NCBI GenBank assembly: GCA_030248225.1
Contig: JASANE010020322.1
Span: 1 to 64,000, forward strand
Source of the DNA: Trileptium ribeirensis
Taxonomy: Eukaryota > Nematoda > Enoplea > Enoplida > Thoracostomopsidae
Direction: 5' to 3'
Length of the DNA stretch: 64,000 bases
Below, in pieces: positions 46,801 to 61,800 of the stretch (within the stretch, counting starts at the first letter, position 1; each line of letters begins with the position of its first letter). The notes below the pieces were generated by a model that saw only the letters and a list, made by a program, of their open reading frames with translations, searched no databases and was not told the DNA's origin. The position numbers and the translations under genes are program-made.

Positions 46801-49800
46801 AAAATACTGAAATTATGCAGTACTCGCCAGAAATGAGCGCTATTCGTTCGATTATCGCTCTAAATTCGTTCGATATAGTACTAAATTTTGTTCGAAATGT
46901 ATCTGATTTTGTTCGAGACATGTGCGAAATTTTTGGCACGCTTTTTTAAATTTTGTTCGAGAGCTGTTCGAAAAGTGTTCGAATATTGTTCAATAGGAAG
47001 AAAATTTTGTTCGATTTCTGTTTGATGTTCGTTCGTTCAAAAGGCGACAGTCATTTCTAACTAGTACTGCGAAGCACCAACTGGTTCGAAGCTGGGGTAA
47101 CCGGAAATACCTGGGCGCCGATCCCCCAGTTCACCTGAATGGTACCACAAACAACGGTACCGTCAGAAAACGTCAAAAATGTGTAACTATAACTAATTGC
47201 AACGATAGAGACACTTTTAAAACGGTAAATTATGCGACTTTTAGCGTCACAGTGAAAAACTTCATGATTGTTTAACCAAAATAGGGATCATTTCATATAT
47301 TTTAGCTCATCAAAGAAAAAATTTGGCAATGTTTAGTCCCGCAGAAAAGTATGTACGAGCAAGAACTGGGGTAAGCCAAAATTTGCAAGAGGGTACGAAT
47401 TAGGGGAACTTGGGAGGGGAGGTCGGAAAAATGTTGGGCCGCTCCCCCTATTTAGAGAAGCCAATTACAACTGCTCTTCTGCATACATTTAGCATATCGT
47501 ACTGTTATCACCTGTATGGAGCTGAAACAGGCGTAAAAAGTATACTTGGTCAAATTGGGCGCTCTAATGACTTTGTGAGCACTATATTGATTACTTACGT
47601 ACGGTGCCATGCCCCTAATATTGGGGTAATCGTGTTTCATATTTTTAGCGAAAAACTCTAAAATTATAAATAATTGGCCTCAGAAACAGTGCAAAAACGA
47701 CTTTATTGAGGCCAAACCAACATTTTACACTAATTTTGTGCTCAAATTAATCAATTTTAATATCGGAAAGGTGTTTTTGTAAAAAATTTTGTCAATTATT
47801 TCTGTCATCTGAGAGGTGTTTTAACCGTGGGGGAGCCAAAATTTTTGCCAGGGGCCTTTTTGTTGGAGGAGCAAAAATTTACTATAAGGACCCAACCGGG
47901 AGCGCCCGTTCTTTTCCCGGGGCGCCGAAAACAGCCATGCCTCCTACTTCCCACTACACTTTGGTGAAGGCAGTTTTACGTAAACATGTATGGTGAGTTT
48001 CCGCCTGTCGATGGTAGATAAGCTTATTTTGTTCAACCTGGTGAAATGAAAATTCAAGGGATTGTCTTTCCAAGATTAGTTGTAATAAATATCTAGAGTC
48101 GAAGTTACATACGTAGTCAGGTCCTGCTCATTTTCCTCGACATGTGTGCTGGAAATGCAGTACACACAATTGTATAGATTTTATGTTTTGTTGTATTTGT
48201 AAATAGTGAAATCTTTGGGCAGTAACTAACATTAAATATAGCGGTTTTGTTACCATAGCTTCTTCACCGATTGCGAACATTTTTTTACTATTGTAGCCGA
48301 GAGTAACGTCAAAGGATCTTCATTTGGATTACGATTCCGATGCCTCAAACGAACCAACGGATAATGAAGATGACATCCCGTCGATAGATCACGACACGGT
48401 ATCCGACGACCCCCTCCAGCCGAAACTTTCCTCAGCTCTTATTCGCCCACCCACTCCGCCCCCGCCTCCAATTCCTCAACATCTTGATCCTAACTCATAC
48501 GCATGGACTCTGCTCAGACTAACAACTATAAAGACAGTGCTTCGAAACGTCAAACATTTCCTTACTGATATTTGTGGACATGATTATAACGGTAAGGTAT
48601 TTACTATATATAGTTTGGTGTATGTGCAATACAGTGGTAACATTTTAGTTGCTTCATTCCTGTTTTCCAAGCATGTGCTTTATGTTCGCTTAATTATAGA
48701 AGAAATATTTTGTAAAATTCTAATAACCATGTTGCGTATTCTTTATTGTTTTAGAAATATAACCACAAAAAGCAGTTAATAGGTATATTCTCGTTAAAGC
48801 ATCATGCTTACTGTTAATGTGTTCACCATAACAGTCATTTTTAAGATATGGTATTATTATTCAACTGGACAAAATCGAGTCCGGTGGAAACACTGAACAA
48901 ATGTCTTAAAAGTTGTATCATATGTGTATCAGATCGACGTGACGCTGCTGCATTACGCACTTCCACAACGTAATGGCCATACGACCCCGGCTATCGCAGT
49001 CTTGAGGGCGGACCTAATGGGTTCAAATTTCTAATTCGGGTAAGTCCCAAGAGACTACGGAGCTTAGCAAGCCGCGGGAGCGCGTCACAGGATGTGTTCT
49101 GATCCCGCCGGACGGGTTGCGCACGTAGCCTAAACTACCTTTGAGGTCCCTAAGGAGGTTGGCTCCGTCACCTGCTCTCAGGCCAAAGAGACCATACCAC
49201 TATTCCCTATCATCCTTCCTCCTGGAAGTGTGTTTTAAGCAAAATTTGCCTTTCTACTTTCCTGAAGGCTTTATAATTTATTTAGCCAGTGGCCTGCACT
49301 AGGGTCCGACAATTCCCTAGACGTTTAACGTCGGATCGCGTGTGATTTCATATTTTGGACGTTCAGCGAAAACTTAAGTTTCGGGCAGAAATTCTCCTTT
49401 CCTTAAATCGCACGAGTCGTACTCACACAATGAAGCAATTATCGGCTAGTCACGCTACTGTATCGCCGAGTCACGCTAAGTTTAGCTTCTTCTGTGTGCG
49501 TTTGTCAAACCTGAACGTCGGTCGTCTATAGGGGTGACGGATTTCAAACCTCTTCACTACATATATCGCTACCATTGGTCAGTAAAACAAGGTAACACGG
49601 TTGGGTTTTGATTGAGTATTTATTGATAACTCATAATCATACGTAGATATGGACATAAGTATATTGTACAGAAAAAATACAACAAATACCATGCCAAGAG
49701 GACGATACGCAATCGGGAAGATTGACAGGGCAGCAAATGGGGTAGGTTACGGAGTAATCGCCTTTTTCGTGGGACATTCACAGCTGGTCGGTTCGAATCA

Positions 49801-52800
49801 TGGCGTGAACTACTAAGTCTTCCTAACGACAGCTGCGCTTACCTTACTCGGAAAAACGGGACGAAAAATAGCCATGAAACATAGTGTAAGAGTCAGTGAG
49901 TTATCGAGAGGCGCCATTCGAATAACTACTACTACTCGGGTACTCCGGTTAAACAATAGGTTCAGGTAAAGCTAATGGCGGCACAATACAATGGGCAAAT
50001 TCTGAAGTATAGGGATTGTGGGTGGCGTTATTTTGCTCATCCTAATCAACACGGCTATGGTACACGATAAAAAAGTATGGTATTCAAAGAACAGTAAACG
50101 GATTAAATACGGCAAGTTATAATAAATCAACGTGGGTTACAGTATTGAACAATTATCATAGTTACACGATACAATAACATAGGTACAAATTGGTGAGCTT
50201 ACAGCGGGTACGACTCCTAAATTCGAGTGCGATAACTGTGTTATTTTCTAGTTTTCCTTTCCTCTCTTTCCTATACGCATATGTACGTACAAATTACAAA
50301 ACCGGTGGGTACAGTATCTATTCCTTCGGTACAGGGTGCAACAGACTAATCGGGTTGCCAGGTTCCGACGAAATTCCGAGTCCTTCACATATGACTATAA
50401 AGATGCGAAATTTACTCTTAATTTTGTTGTCATTTGCAGCCTAAACGAATACGAAAACGGGCTATGTTGTGACCATTGTCACGAGCCAAAATAGATTCGT
50501 AATCGGCTGCGTAAGATCGCTCCTAAGTGGCTTAGAGGTCCCGGTAGAAGAAAACTGAGACCGAATTTTCCAACTTTCCAGATTTCCTTAACACAAAATT
50601 TACTCTAAAACTTAACATGTGGTGTATACATTAAATTTACTTTATCAACACTGGGAATTTTGATATTTTACTTTCACGGCAAAAATAGTACATTTTGAGA
50701 AGGCTCTGGATCGAGTCGGATCCAGGGAAAAGTACAAATCGTCGGTTTTGAGCCTAAAACAGGGGTCATTTATGACCATCGTTCACACTGGGCTCAGCGG
50801 GACAACACCCTACACTTTTGCCAAAAAGTACGGCTATACCACAAGTGGTAAAGAAAAGAATCCCTAAAACTTAAACTCTGGGATGTTAATTTGGGTCCTC
50901 CACGTCCTAATACGAGTGGGCCGGGTGATATTTTTATCGGTCACTTCGTGAATTTAACCCATTAGGAAATTCCAAAAGCACTCTTCCGACGCTTGCGGAA
51001 GGGTCGAAAGTGTTTCCTGGGCCTTCAATTTTCATTACTTGAAACTGTCGTGCAGACATAACTCGATATTTGTAAGGAGTTTGACTAATTTGATGCGGGT
51101 TAAAGGGTTCTCAAGTAGGTTATATACATATTTTATGATTCAATTTTGAACGAAACAACCATAAAGGCTGACTACTCAATGCGGAAAGGCTATCGACGAG
51201 TTGACAAAGACTAGTTAAATTTCATGATTCATCCTAGGTGTGCCTTCCTAATCTCAAGAGATAAATACTTGCTTGAACTCTAAACGACGCGAATAATGCT
51301 ACGCTTGAAGGAGCGTTTGAGCTACTGCCGAAGCAGTGAACCGCTTTGGGGCTATTCCTAATTTCCTCAAACTTGATCGGGTTCATATTGTATAGTTCGG
51401 GTAACTGATTTCTTATTTATTTGCACTCCTTACTCATTATCCGAAGGGAGCAATCCTTACGCTATCTTAGTAAATCGTTCTTCATCGCCCAATACGATGG
51501 GGCGAGTACGGGACGTGGGACGCACTCATGCAGGTCCGCCCGCAACGTATGATACAAGGAACAAATCCTGTATATCAACAAGATCTACACAAAAAGATGT
51601 GACTATAAGCTATATTTACGCAAAGTTTTATGCCAACTTTGAGTCGCAGGGGAAAGGGTTAAATTTGTACTCAGCTAAATGAAAAGCTGTCTGAGTATAA
51701 ATCTATAAGTAGTAATGCCTTGTAGGTCATCGGGACTATCCTAAAACTATTAGAGCTTGGGCTACTTTAACTAAAAAACAACTCTCAAAAAACTCCATTT
51801 GTTATTAAATTTGTTTTTCCAAATTTGCTCGGATCCTACCAATCAAAGACGTTCGAAAACGTCGGATCTGCTGGTCAATACCATTATAATGAATTTTCCT
51901 ATTGACTTCCACTCGGTTTATTGCCTTAAGCCATTAAAAAATCGAATCAAAATCCTTAACCCAGTCCATGAAAATGGAGGGCTAAACCTATAGTTTGAAT
52001 TTCTCGCTAATTTACCAGCCTTTCTCCGTGAAACTTTGCACGGGGGCCGGGTTCGGCCTAACCTATCGATTTATTAGGACCGGGTCAACAGTCCTCACAA
52101 AAATTGGTCCGTCGGGCGGGACCCGATAGACCCGATATCGCATTTATAACATCGACAACTTTTATACACAAAGATTTTGGCCACTGCTATTAAATTTACC
52201 AACCCTGGTAAATTTAATATTTTCATTGCAGTGGCCGTATATCGTAGTTTCGAGACTCCGACGGCTTTCGTACTGCACTGATGATTATACTCAGAGACAG
52301 AGAAAGGAAATTTAGTGCTGAAAGCTCAGAAAATATGTGCTCAAGCTGAACCAAAACCTACATATGAAACTATGTGTATGCCTATATACGGCAGGGAATT
52401 CTACCAAATTTGTGTAGACGTTGAGAGGCTTTTGCGCTGCTCGGGTTCATATTTTTCGTTAATTTTGACGGGGCCACGGCTTTGCTGGGCTTAATAGCGC
52501 AAATGGAAGGCCTAACGGGCCTCTATTTGCAGAGTAAAAATTATCGAAATTCTTGGAAGGAATTTTGAGTTATTAACAATTGAAATTGAAGGTAGAGGCG
52601 GACCCCTTTCGGGTTGTCGGGTTTATGATTCCAACGCGATATTGTTACGTTTTAGGGTGGTATCCAATGGCGGACACTCCTACGAAGAAACGGCGAGAGT
52701 TTCAACAAAATTCCTGGAGAGAATCTTAAATGATTTCAAATCTACGTTTTCTGTGGGGGCAAGCCCATTCAGGGTGGTCGGGTTTGGGTTTCCGATGTGA

Positions 52801-55800
52801 TATTCGCAACTTTTATGAGTTAAATCAGCGGCTGGGATCCTTGCGGAGGTCTGGGCGAAATTTCAGCCAACTTTCTAAAAATCTTAAGATATACTAAATT
52901 TTAACTTGGAGCGAACTACGTCATTCTCTGGAAATTAGATTAGCACTCCGGTTGCGGGTTAATTAAATTCTGTGCTCCATTTACAAATGCCGGTTACTGC
53001 TAACATCCTATTAGAATCTCAGCAAAATTCGCGGAACAAGCACTTTGATTTCAGGTTCCTAACAAAGAGTACATTTGGACGGACTCGGCGCTCATTCGAA
53101 TCATTGTTTAAGTAAAATTACAAGTGCAATTACGTAATAAAAACATATGGCCAAGGATGGTACAACGTTCTATTCCAGGTACTCATTTGGAGAATTTTTT
53201 ATTTAACCTCGGTCGGCTCAGAAATTGTATCTCGACTCAGGGAAACATGTAAAAATGGATCACTACGCGAGTGACGCGTTTATATGTGCCTTAACTCAAC
53301 GACCGAGGGAGGTTCAGCATGACTTCGACTATTTAATTAAATTGTGGGTGTCCCAACCATGGCTACGGATCTACGGGACGAGCTAGGACGGGCAAGACTA
53401 TCATGCAAACAAAAGTATGGACAGGGGAGGCTAAAAGTTATACGCTAGTATCGTTCAAAACGGTATCTAATCCTGCGGGCTATCTATCACGCTTCCGGCT
53501 TCTCTAACCTATCGTCAATGATGCTCAACTACACTACTCCGCCTCCCTGTCCACACTTACATTTCCAAATCCTAGCGGTCGACGTTCATCGCTTCTCCAT
53601 CCACTCGCAAAACCAAGTCAGAAAACCAAAGAGTAAGAAACAGTCGACAAAATAAAACCATAAGTACAGAAAAGCGACAGAGCCGGTGTGCAAACCGACC
53701 GTACTCTGCGCTGCCGAAGTCAGACTGAACTCTCGAGAGCTAGAGCGATTCCACTAAATGCTTTAATTTTAGCAATTAAATTTGATGTATTGGGTCGTTG
53801 AAATTTTATAAACTTTTGCTAAAAGTGCATGGTCCGGATGATTTGACCCCAAAAGTGAAGCTTTAATGCAAACTTTGTTATCAGCCCAAATTTCGACGAA
53901 TTTTGGAACATTTTAATGGGCAGTTTAAGTGATTTATTGCCTTTTAATATCAAATTTATACTAAACTTCTATAAATTTATAAGAACATTCCAGAAACTTC
54001 ATTGTTTAAACTATAAATATATCAACGAGGATTCCCTGTGGAATCCAAAGCGCGTCCTTTAGTTTATTCTCGGTCTCAAGTGACCGTTATTTTATAAGTA
54101 AACGAAGGGCCTATACTTTTCATACAGTTATTAAACTACTAACTTTATTAACTAAATATTAACTTTATACTTCAAACATGAAGGGTCAAGCTTGTGGACT
54201 TAAAAGGTCAGAATTCGGTGGTCGTGACAAGTATCGAAGCTAGCATTTATATTAAACTTTAAATTTCATATAAAATTGATATCGAGATGGCACTGATAAG
54301 AAACTGCTTTAATTTATATAAACTTAATATAAAGTTTATATAAAGTTGTACTTAAATTTCACATTTACGGTTGTTTACTTAATAAACATTAATAAAGGGC
54401 TCTAACCTAGTGTTGCCAGCAATTTATAAATACAAACGCTGGGCATCCGTATCCACGCTGGGTTAGCTTAATATAAATTTATTTTAGATTTATATAAATA
54501 TGTATTTATTTTATAAAAGCTTATATATAAACATATATACCTTATGTACGTACTTGGGGATCGGAGTTAAAAGAGAGACTCAGCTTGTGTAAACAAAGAA
54601 GGACAAAGAACGTGAAAAGAGGGTTCCATTCCCTCGGTGATGGCCAATGTGCCAGGCATGACTCGGATTCGCACTCAGTATGTCCATCCGATCAATTTGA
54701 TATGCAATAGGTCCATTTTTGGACAACAACAGGGTACGGTGGGCTCTTTTGCGAGACCATCGATAATTTTATAAAAGATTAGAGTGCGTTATGCGGCTGC
54801 CGCGGGTTCGGGTTACAGATTAATGGGGTGTAGGTTATGTATTTATGTCGGATTTGACAAGGGGAGTCTAATGAGGGGTTACACGCCTACCGGGGCACAA
54901 TTTCTGCGTGTTTCACGGGAAAGAGTACCCAAGAGTGGGCACAGCGGGTTCGTTCCGGGCTCAACTGGCCTCAGTTTCAGGGAATCCAGTGGTACTATTT
55001 AGATATTTTTGTAATAATTATTCGTTAAATTATTTAATTAAATGTGTTTTATCTGCTATACATATACGGTTATCTACTAATAAGTCCGTGGATCCGGGTC
55101 GGATATACACGGGACCGGTCTCATTTTAAAGACCGTAAAATTCTCTGTCTAAAATATTGAGTCTTAGCGACTTCTTAACGGTTCCGGAGTTGGGGGCCGG
55201 AGCCGCTACTTTTAATTCCGAATTTTCATAATTTTCTCTTTTAATTTTATCAGCTAACTTAGCCAGTGAAAATGAACGCTGGTAGCTGATACTTTATTTA
55301 TCACTACATTTTAGCAGCGTACTTCTCAATATTGAACACTGGTAAATTAATATTTTACTTTTCTTACTAATATTTTCAGGAAATTTACTAGTTTGCTGTT
55401 CGCTTTAGGGCTAACACGGTCGTGACGGGCTCGGGCTGAATTTTTCGGTGCTACCACTCGGGATAGGGCTTTTCCTGTACAGATCGGGGCGTTCGAGGAG
55501 TCATATCATCCTATTCATTTACGGGGTCGGGTATGGCAAGAGCTCGCCAGACCCTAACGTTCCTACCTATAAGTACTAAATTTTCATTCAGAAAATCATC
55601 AACTTGCTTCTAAAAATTCGACCTAATCAAGAATGAATTACTTACGGACATATGTATCTCAACAGTTACTATTACCAAGGGTACAACAAAGCATGGCGAT
55701 TATCATACAAATGGCATAATAATTACAGCGAAATTACATACGGATTGGCCCTTTTATGGCCGTGAACAATGCGGTGAAATCAGTATAAATATAGTATGGT

Positions 55801-58800
55801 GAACGGATATACGGTTATTGTGACAAATCGGATATACACATGATCAATACATTCAAGTTACAATTCAAATATGTATATACACAATTAATAAATTTCTGTT
55901 ACAACGATATAGGATAATCATACCAAAGGGTGCCTTTATGGCCAAATGATCAACACGCAATAACAATAGTATTCAACTCAAATATATCAATTAGTTCCTT
56001 TATGGCAATATCAACGGTATATTATACAACAGATATCAATAATGATTATCCATTCCTGAAATAGTTAAAATACCCATTCTGGTCATGGAAACGTCAGTGC
56101 AGACCGATATACTGGAATTACATATAGTTACATAGCGAGACTCTCGGGCCTAATTACCTATGATAGTGATTTCTGATTTATCCCGATTAACTACATATAT
56201 ATACGCGAGGGCTTACATATATATAATTCATTGAAGTATTTTTGGGGCTAAAGATCGAAATAAGAGGCAAAAGTTTTCTGGGGTGGGGCAAGTAATGAGG
56301 CCGGGCCAGACCGGGGGTGCGGTTGGGAAAAACCAGGATTAACAGTAAAATCATCGTTTAAAAAAGACATCTCATTCATGTATGGCATTAAAATCAATGA
56401 TATGACTTCATCCCAGTGTCACCGAAGGTTTTGGAAAGGTGCTAAATATTCAGTTTAGTGCTATTCGAGTGAGTCCTGACTGAAGGATATTTAAAAACTG
56501 TTTCATGTCGTCTTTTACAGCAGCTGGTTGTGTCCTTGTTATAAATTAATTCTTTCGTATGATATAAATTATAATAATGAATTTCATATATTATTATGTC
56601 TCACTGCTCCAAAGTGGTTGCTAGGGTTCTCTTTAACATTTCTCGGTGCCCCCTGACAAAAATGGGTTCACCCCAGCTGGCGCTTTGTGGCAAAGTTTTG
56701 GATCCCCCGTGGTAAAATTTTCAGCTTGCCTGGTAAAAACATTCCCCTCCGCAGCTTACATAAAAAACTTGTCAAAAATTGACAAATTTTGTTTTGCAAA
56801 AATCCCTTTCTGAGATAAAAAATTTGTTTTATTTCAGCAAATAATTGTTTGAATAGTCAGTCGGTTTTAACATTAATAGATACGTTTTTGCACTATTTAT
56901 AAGGCCATCTATTAACAATTATGGCTGGAAAATATTAAGCTTTGAAGATTTTTAGATTTCGATCCGTTGCTTCGGCCTAAGCTAGGCCCTCAGCTCACGC
57001 CCCCTCGCAAAATCTGGCGTCCTCAGTTTCAAAGCAGCCACTCTGGGGTTTATGCCCCCTGGAAAAATTTTCAGCGAATGGAGTAGCCACTGTGTATCTG
57101 GGATCCCCAATTTGGGGGTGGGGGCCCCTTGAATTTTTCGGTTCCCCCTGGTTCCGAACAGGCGCCCCTGGTTCATGCCCCTTGGCAAAATTTTGGACTC
57201 CCCCAGTTCAACGCCTCTTCGACTAATTTTTTGTTTCCATTCAGTCCAAAGTACATAAAATTTGATCAAAATATGTACTAAAATTCCGTTCTGAAACCAA
57301 AAATTTTCTAAATTTTTTCAAAATTTGCTTCAAAATCGCTTTTTCTAACCGTTTTGACAGTGTTTCTGACACGATTTTTAACCGATTTTCTCTTGGAAAA
57401 TGTCCCCTGGCAAAATCGGGCAGCCCATGGTTCGGAACCAGGGGCCCTGGTTCATGCCCCTTGGCAAAATTTTCAGCGAATGGAGAGCCCAGTGTATATC
57501 ACAATATTTTGGGCTTAATTTTGATTCGTGCTTAGTTTCTACTGCAGAATTGGCTGGCTCCAGCCCTCTTATTCATCGATGCATACGCACGCTCGAAAAT
57601 TGGGTTCAGCAGGTAGCAACTCAACTCGAAACACGTTTTCCCGAAGGCGTACCACCAGATTTTATCCCCGATCTACATCATCCGTCAATGACCTCGGGTG
57701 GACCTGGCACGGAATTTGGAACGAGCGAAGGAAGCAGCGCTGCGTTGCAGAAGTACCGTAGAATAATTGAGCCTAACCACAGCCCTTTCCAGTAAGTTGT
57801 ATATATAGTGGCTATAAAATATTATTGTTACATAAGTCATCAAGACAGTGTAAAAAGCGATAGGACATGATTTGACATTGCTATTGTTATGTCCAAAATT
57901 TACTGTAGCTGCTTCAAATTTTCGTTATTTCGCCTTAATAAACCTGCATTAAATGTAGTAACCTGCTGCTAAACGCCGCTTTCGAACAAAAAATAGCAAT
58001 CTGCGCACAACTGGCTAAAGATGCATCAAAATGATAGCTGTTTCCCCTCTGTGGTGTGACTGATTAGATGCTTCGCACGTACCGTTGAGTTTCTGCAGTT
58101 TTGGGCCATATGTTCAATGATCTATGTTTCTATACTGCTCGTTTGTGAACCTGCGTAGTCTCAACTTTGGAATATAACTTCATCGTTTCTCAATTCACAT
58201 CAATAGAATAAACGGCATAATGTAGCAAGAGCTTCAAACCCCTTTTCTTAGTGCAACGTTGTGCCATAATGATTTTATATGTTAAGTACATCATTAATTT
58301 GTTTGAAACAAAAAACGACTCCAAATGTAAAAATTCAGGTGCTGGTGAGAGTAGAATACACACCGTCTCGATTGGTACGACGACAACGTGCTAGACCACT
58401 CGGCCACGTATGGAGTTAGCTATGTGAATTTCGCAGTTACAATCTGCACAACCGTTATAAAACCACTACACTTTTGCAAAGATGATTCTTATCACCATTT
58501 ATAATATCTTATCCCACGCGTCCTTCTGGTTTGTGTAGTCACTGAAAAAATCATACAGATGCAACAGTTTCTTAATTAGGTCATTCTGCAGCAGCGCGAC
58601 ATATTAATGAGTGCTATTACCTACGGCAAACCTAACGGTAAATATTGATTTCTATATTCGACTTAGCGTGTATCAAATTCTTCAGTGAATATTAACTTAA
58701 TATTTTTGTTTGAAAGGCGGTATGCATGAATCCAATAATTAAGAAATGCGTGCACTATGGCTGCTATTCTGTTAAAATCTCAAAGTGGGTCATGCAAAAA

Positions 58801-61800
58801 TTCGCTTTCACAAATTATTCTGTCATCAGTGTTTGCAGTTTAGCTAACGCGAACATTTGGCTCTGTTATGTACGGACGCAATTTACGTTCACCTATTTCT
58901 CCGTTTTGTACGATTGCTCGCGGTTATCTAGATGACATGGTAAAATCGAACTGTTTGCGGCCGACAAGTTTCTCAAAGTATCGATCGAAGTGAATGTAGT
59001 CAGTAAAATTGCTAATAGACTGGTTAGCGCCAATATTTTCGTGTATCGCAAAACGAGCGCGTACAAAGGGAAAATCGTGATATGTACGTGGCCATTGGTT
59101 CTGAAGTCGTCAACTAACTTGACAAAAGCACAAGTCCGGCGTAGGCAGCAAAATTGGACTTAATAGTGGACATATGGGAACAATACAATAAATATTTCTT
59201 ATTTTGCTTGCTATTTAATATTGTTATTTGCTTTTGTAGCAAACCGCGTGGCGTTAACTAAGTTTACACAGAGTTTTAGTTTGGCGCAGAACCCATAAAT
59301 CTGGCTTCCCCACGCTGCCTCTAACGTACCTGGTGAATCGAACTGCTTCCCTTCAGATCAGTGGGCGAGTAAATTCGGTTTCCCCTCAGGTCGAAATGTA
59401 CTTGGGAAACCCCCAGCTGAACCTGGGCTTTGAAAAACGCGAAAATAGCATAAATAGCTGATCACACTAAATATACAATAATAATGCACATTATATTATA
59501 ACGAAATTCTTTTGATTGACGGCAAACAGTGTTTTAGCCCCGCAAGGCAACAAATATTAAGGATTTTTAGTTCCATAAGGAAAAATTGGCATAATTTTAC
59601 CTGACAAAGAAAAAATGATGTTTCTATAGTTGCTCAAAACAATACCTGGAGTCACCTGGGGAGTGGCCGAAATACCTTGCAACCCCTCTCCCTCTGTGAA
59701 AAAAGCAAAAATGCTACTATGTGCTTTGATTTATTTGTAGGTGGACAAAAGATAAGTCAGCGTTGCCTGTAGAACGCGTATGGTCTTATCTTGTGCGTCA
59801 AGAAGATTTGTCCGACACTTTCATTCGTTTTATTTTTCGACAGTCACCGTCGCAGCAAAGTCAGCAAAACCTTCAAAAGAAGCAAGTGACTGCTGGTCGC
59901 GATCAAAAGGTTAATAGGTTGTCTTCGAAGATTATTATGTTAACATTTGCGCGATTGTTTCAAAAAAATTTTATTCTGAAATTTTAGCTTTGGAGCGACA
60001 ATTTTTTTCTGTTTTGGGTAAAGGTTATCAATACCGATATCTCGTGGCTGTGTTGTAATGGCTAAGAATAATACATTTTTGGCAGTAAAGATAATAATAC
60101 TTTTTAGCAATGCAACTTGGCATCAAAATCTCTACCTCACAGGTTCATTTCATGTTCAGCCTACAGAGCATTGTATTTTTGTGATTATCTAGAAGCCATG
60201 GTAGACGTCATTGAAATAGTACTGGTTTATGTTGTTGGTTGCAAAATTAGAAGGTTTTTAAACTTTACTAAGTTAAAACTTACGTCGCCAAAACGTTATA
60301 ATCACCACGTTTCGTACTTTGAAATAACTTATATAAACATTCACTCTTGTTATAGAAACTTGGTATTCTAACTCCACTACTTGATGATACATGGTCCAAG
60401 CATTGTTCAACGCATATGCCAAATGTATTCGTTAGACTTATGAAACCAAAAATGGGCAAAACCTTGAAAATGTTGCGTTTAAAACTTTCTTGCATAATTT
60501 CACTCATTTGCTAAGATCAGAGCAAAATTCCATTCCAAAAACTAAAAAATGGCCTGCTTGAAGCTGTCTAATCATATACTCTTTTTTCATAGTCGACGTC
60601 AAGTTTTGCGCAATAAAAAATATATAAGACATTTTCCAACTACCGTTGGGCTTTTAGTACACTAAATTCGAGAAAAGTACGCAATTTTTGTACCAAATCC
60701 ACAACTATATAGAGGTGAAGCATAATATATTATGGTTTTTTGCCGCAAGGATATTGTCACCTAGTTGTACCTTTTACTACTTTTGTCTATGTCCAGGCTG
60801 AAGTTTTTGACGCCGACGGGCCAAGCGAATTTCTGCTCGTTTCTGCATTATGGCAATTTATGACATTGCTAGGCATGAAGATTCTGTCTCCAGTTGTGTT
60901 ACTGTTTTCTCTTTGTTTCTCCTTTTTTCAGTTATCATAAAAGTCCAACAATTTTTACGGTAGTTGTTATTCGCCGACCTAGGCGCTTAGTATGTTATTT
61001 TGTAGGAGCAAAACGGCGTGTTGTGCGGTGACGATGACAGCACGGTAGTCGTTGAACTTCCGGAACCTGTAAAAATACAACAGCGCGAACAGGATCCGAT
61101 CACTTGTTTTTCCGTTTCTCAGGTTAGCAAGATTATTAAACCATTTAACTTGATTTGCTAGCTGTAAATAACGATTGTGTGTATAAGCTGGTTTTATTAA
61201 TCGTAATTTCTCAGAGAGATAAGATAAACTGTGGCTGTTAACTTTTTTCCACGATATTATTCTTAGGTAGTATTAAATGCTAATACAAATTTTGATATTA
61301 ATTTGGCTTTTGAAAATGTACTCAGAGGCATTTGTTGAAATCATTTTTCAGGCTTTCGATTGTTTTCTCTTTTGTCTTAAGGGTGTTTTTTTAATCACGT
61401 GAATATCAGTTGTCATGAACTTGTCTTTAGCATGTTACATTTCGTGGAAGAAATCGTTCTTAAATAGGAGCCCGAAAATAAATAAAAATAGGATTTAAGC
61501 TTTGTTTTGAGTCTGCATTAACTTTGGTCAGGCAAATTGGAAATTATATACTCATGTAGTCTATAACCCTCTACATTTTTTAATTGCCGTAAAATGATAT
61601 ATTTATACATGAAGTAACGATATTAGATACCAGTTTGTTTTGACTACGAAGGGTTGTGCTTGGGGGACATATACAAGATTTAGTAAAGTGAAATGTCACT
61701 CAAGCGTCGACCCATGTTACACTATCTGTAGTAGGTTCCTGTAAACATTACCACACATCAATTACTGGTTTTGTGATAAAATGAAAGATGGGAACAAAAT

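Larger units (their letters stand above)
48592..57535 (+). other. Intron 13 of the DmX-like gene (8.9 kb)
   Basis: Dominated by 6 kb repeat copy 2. Also a CATACAAT-like tract (55640-56110) and, at 56630-57500, a cluster of GC-ended module repeats running to within 45 bases of exon 14. 55280-55640 is moderately GC-rich with hairpin-like words and may belong to the 6 kb element or another repeat. Confidence 0.7.

Noticed and set aside
29055..55280. Segmental duplication of part of the host gene as the source of the two 6 kb copies
   Set aside because: No exon is duplicated, the copies end sharply, and a third diverged fragment exists elsewhere in opposite orientation.
56982..57269. 95-codon minus-strand ORF
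   Set aside because: It is a translation of the GC-ended module repeat; the same phrases recur in other introns.
58338..58413. Functional tRNA-Leu or tRNA-Ser gene
   Set aside because: Acceptor and anticodon stems do not pair and the B box is poor.
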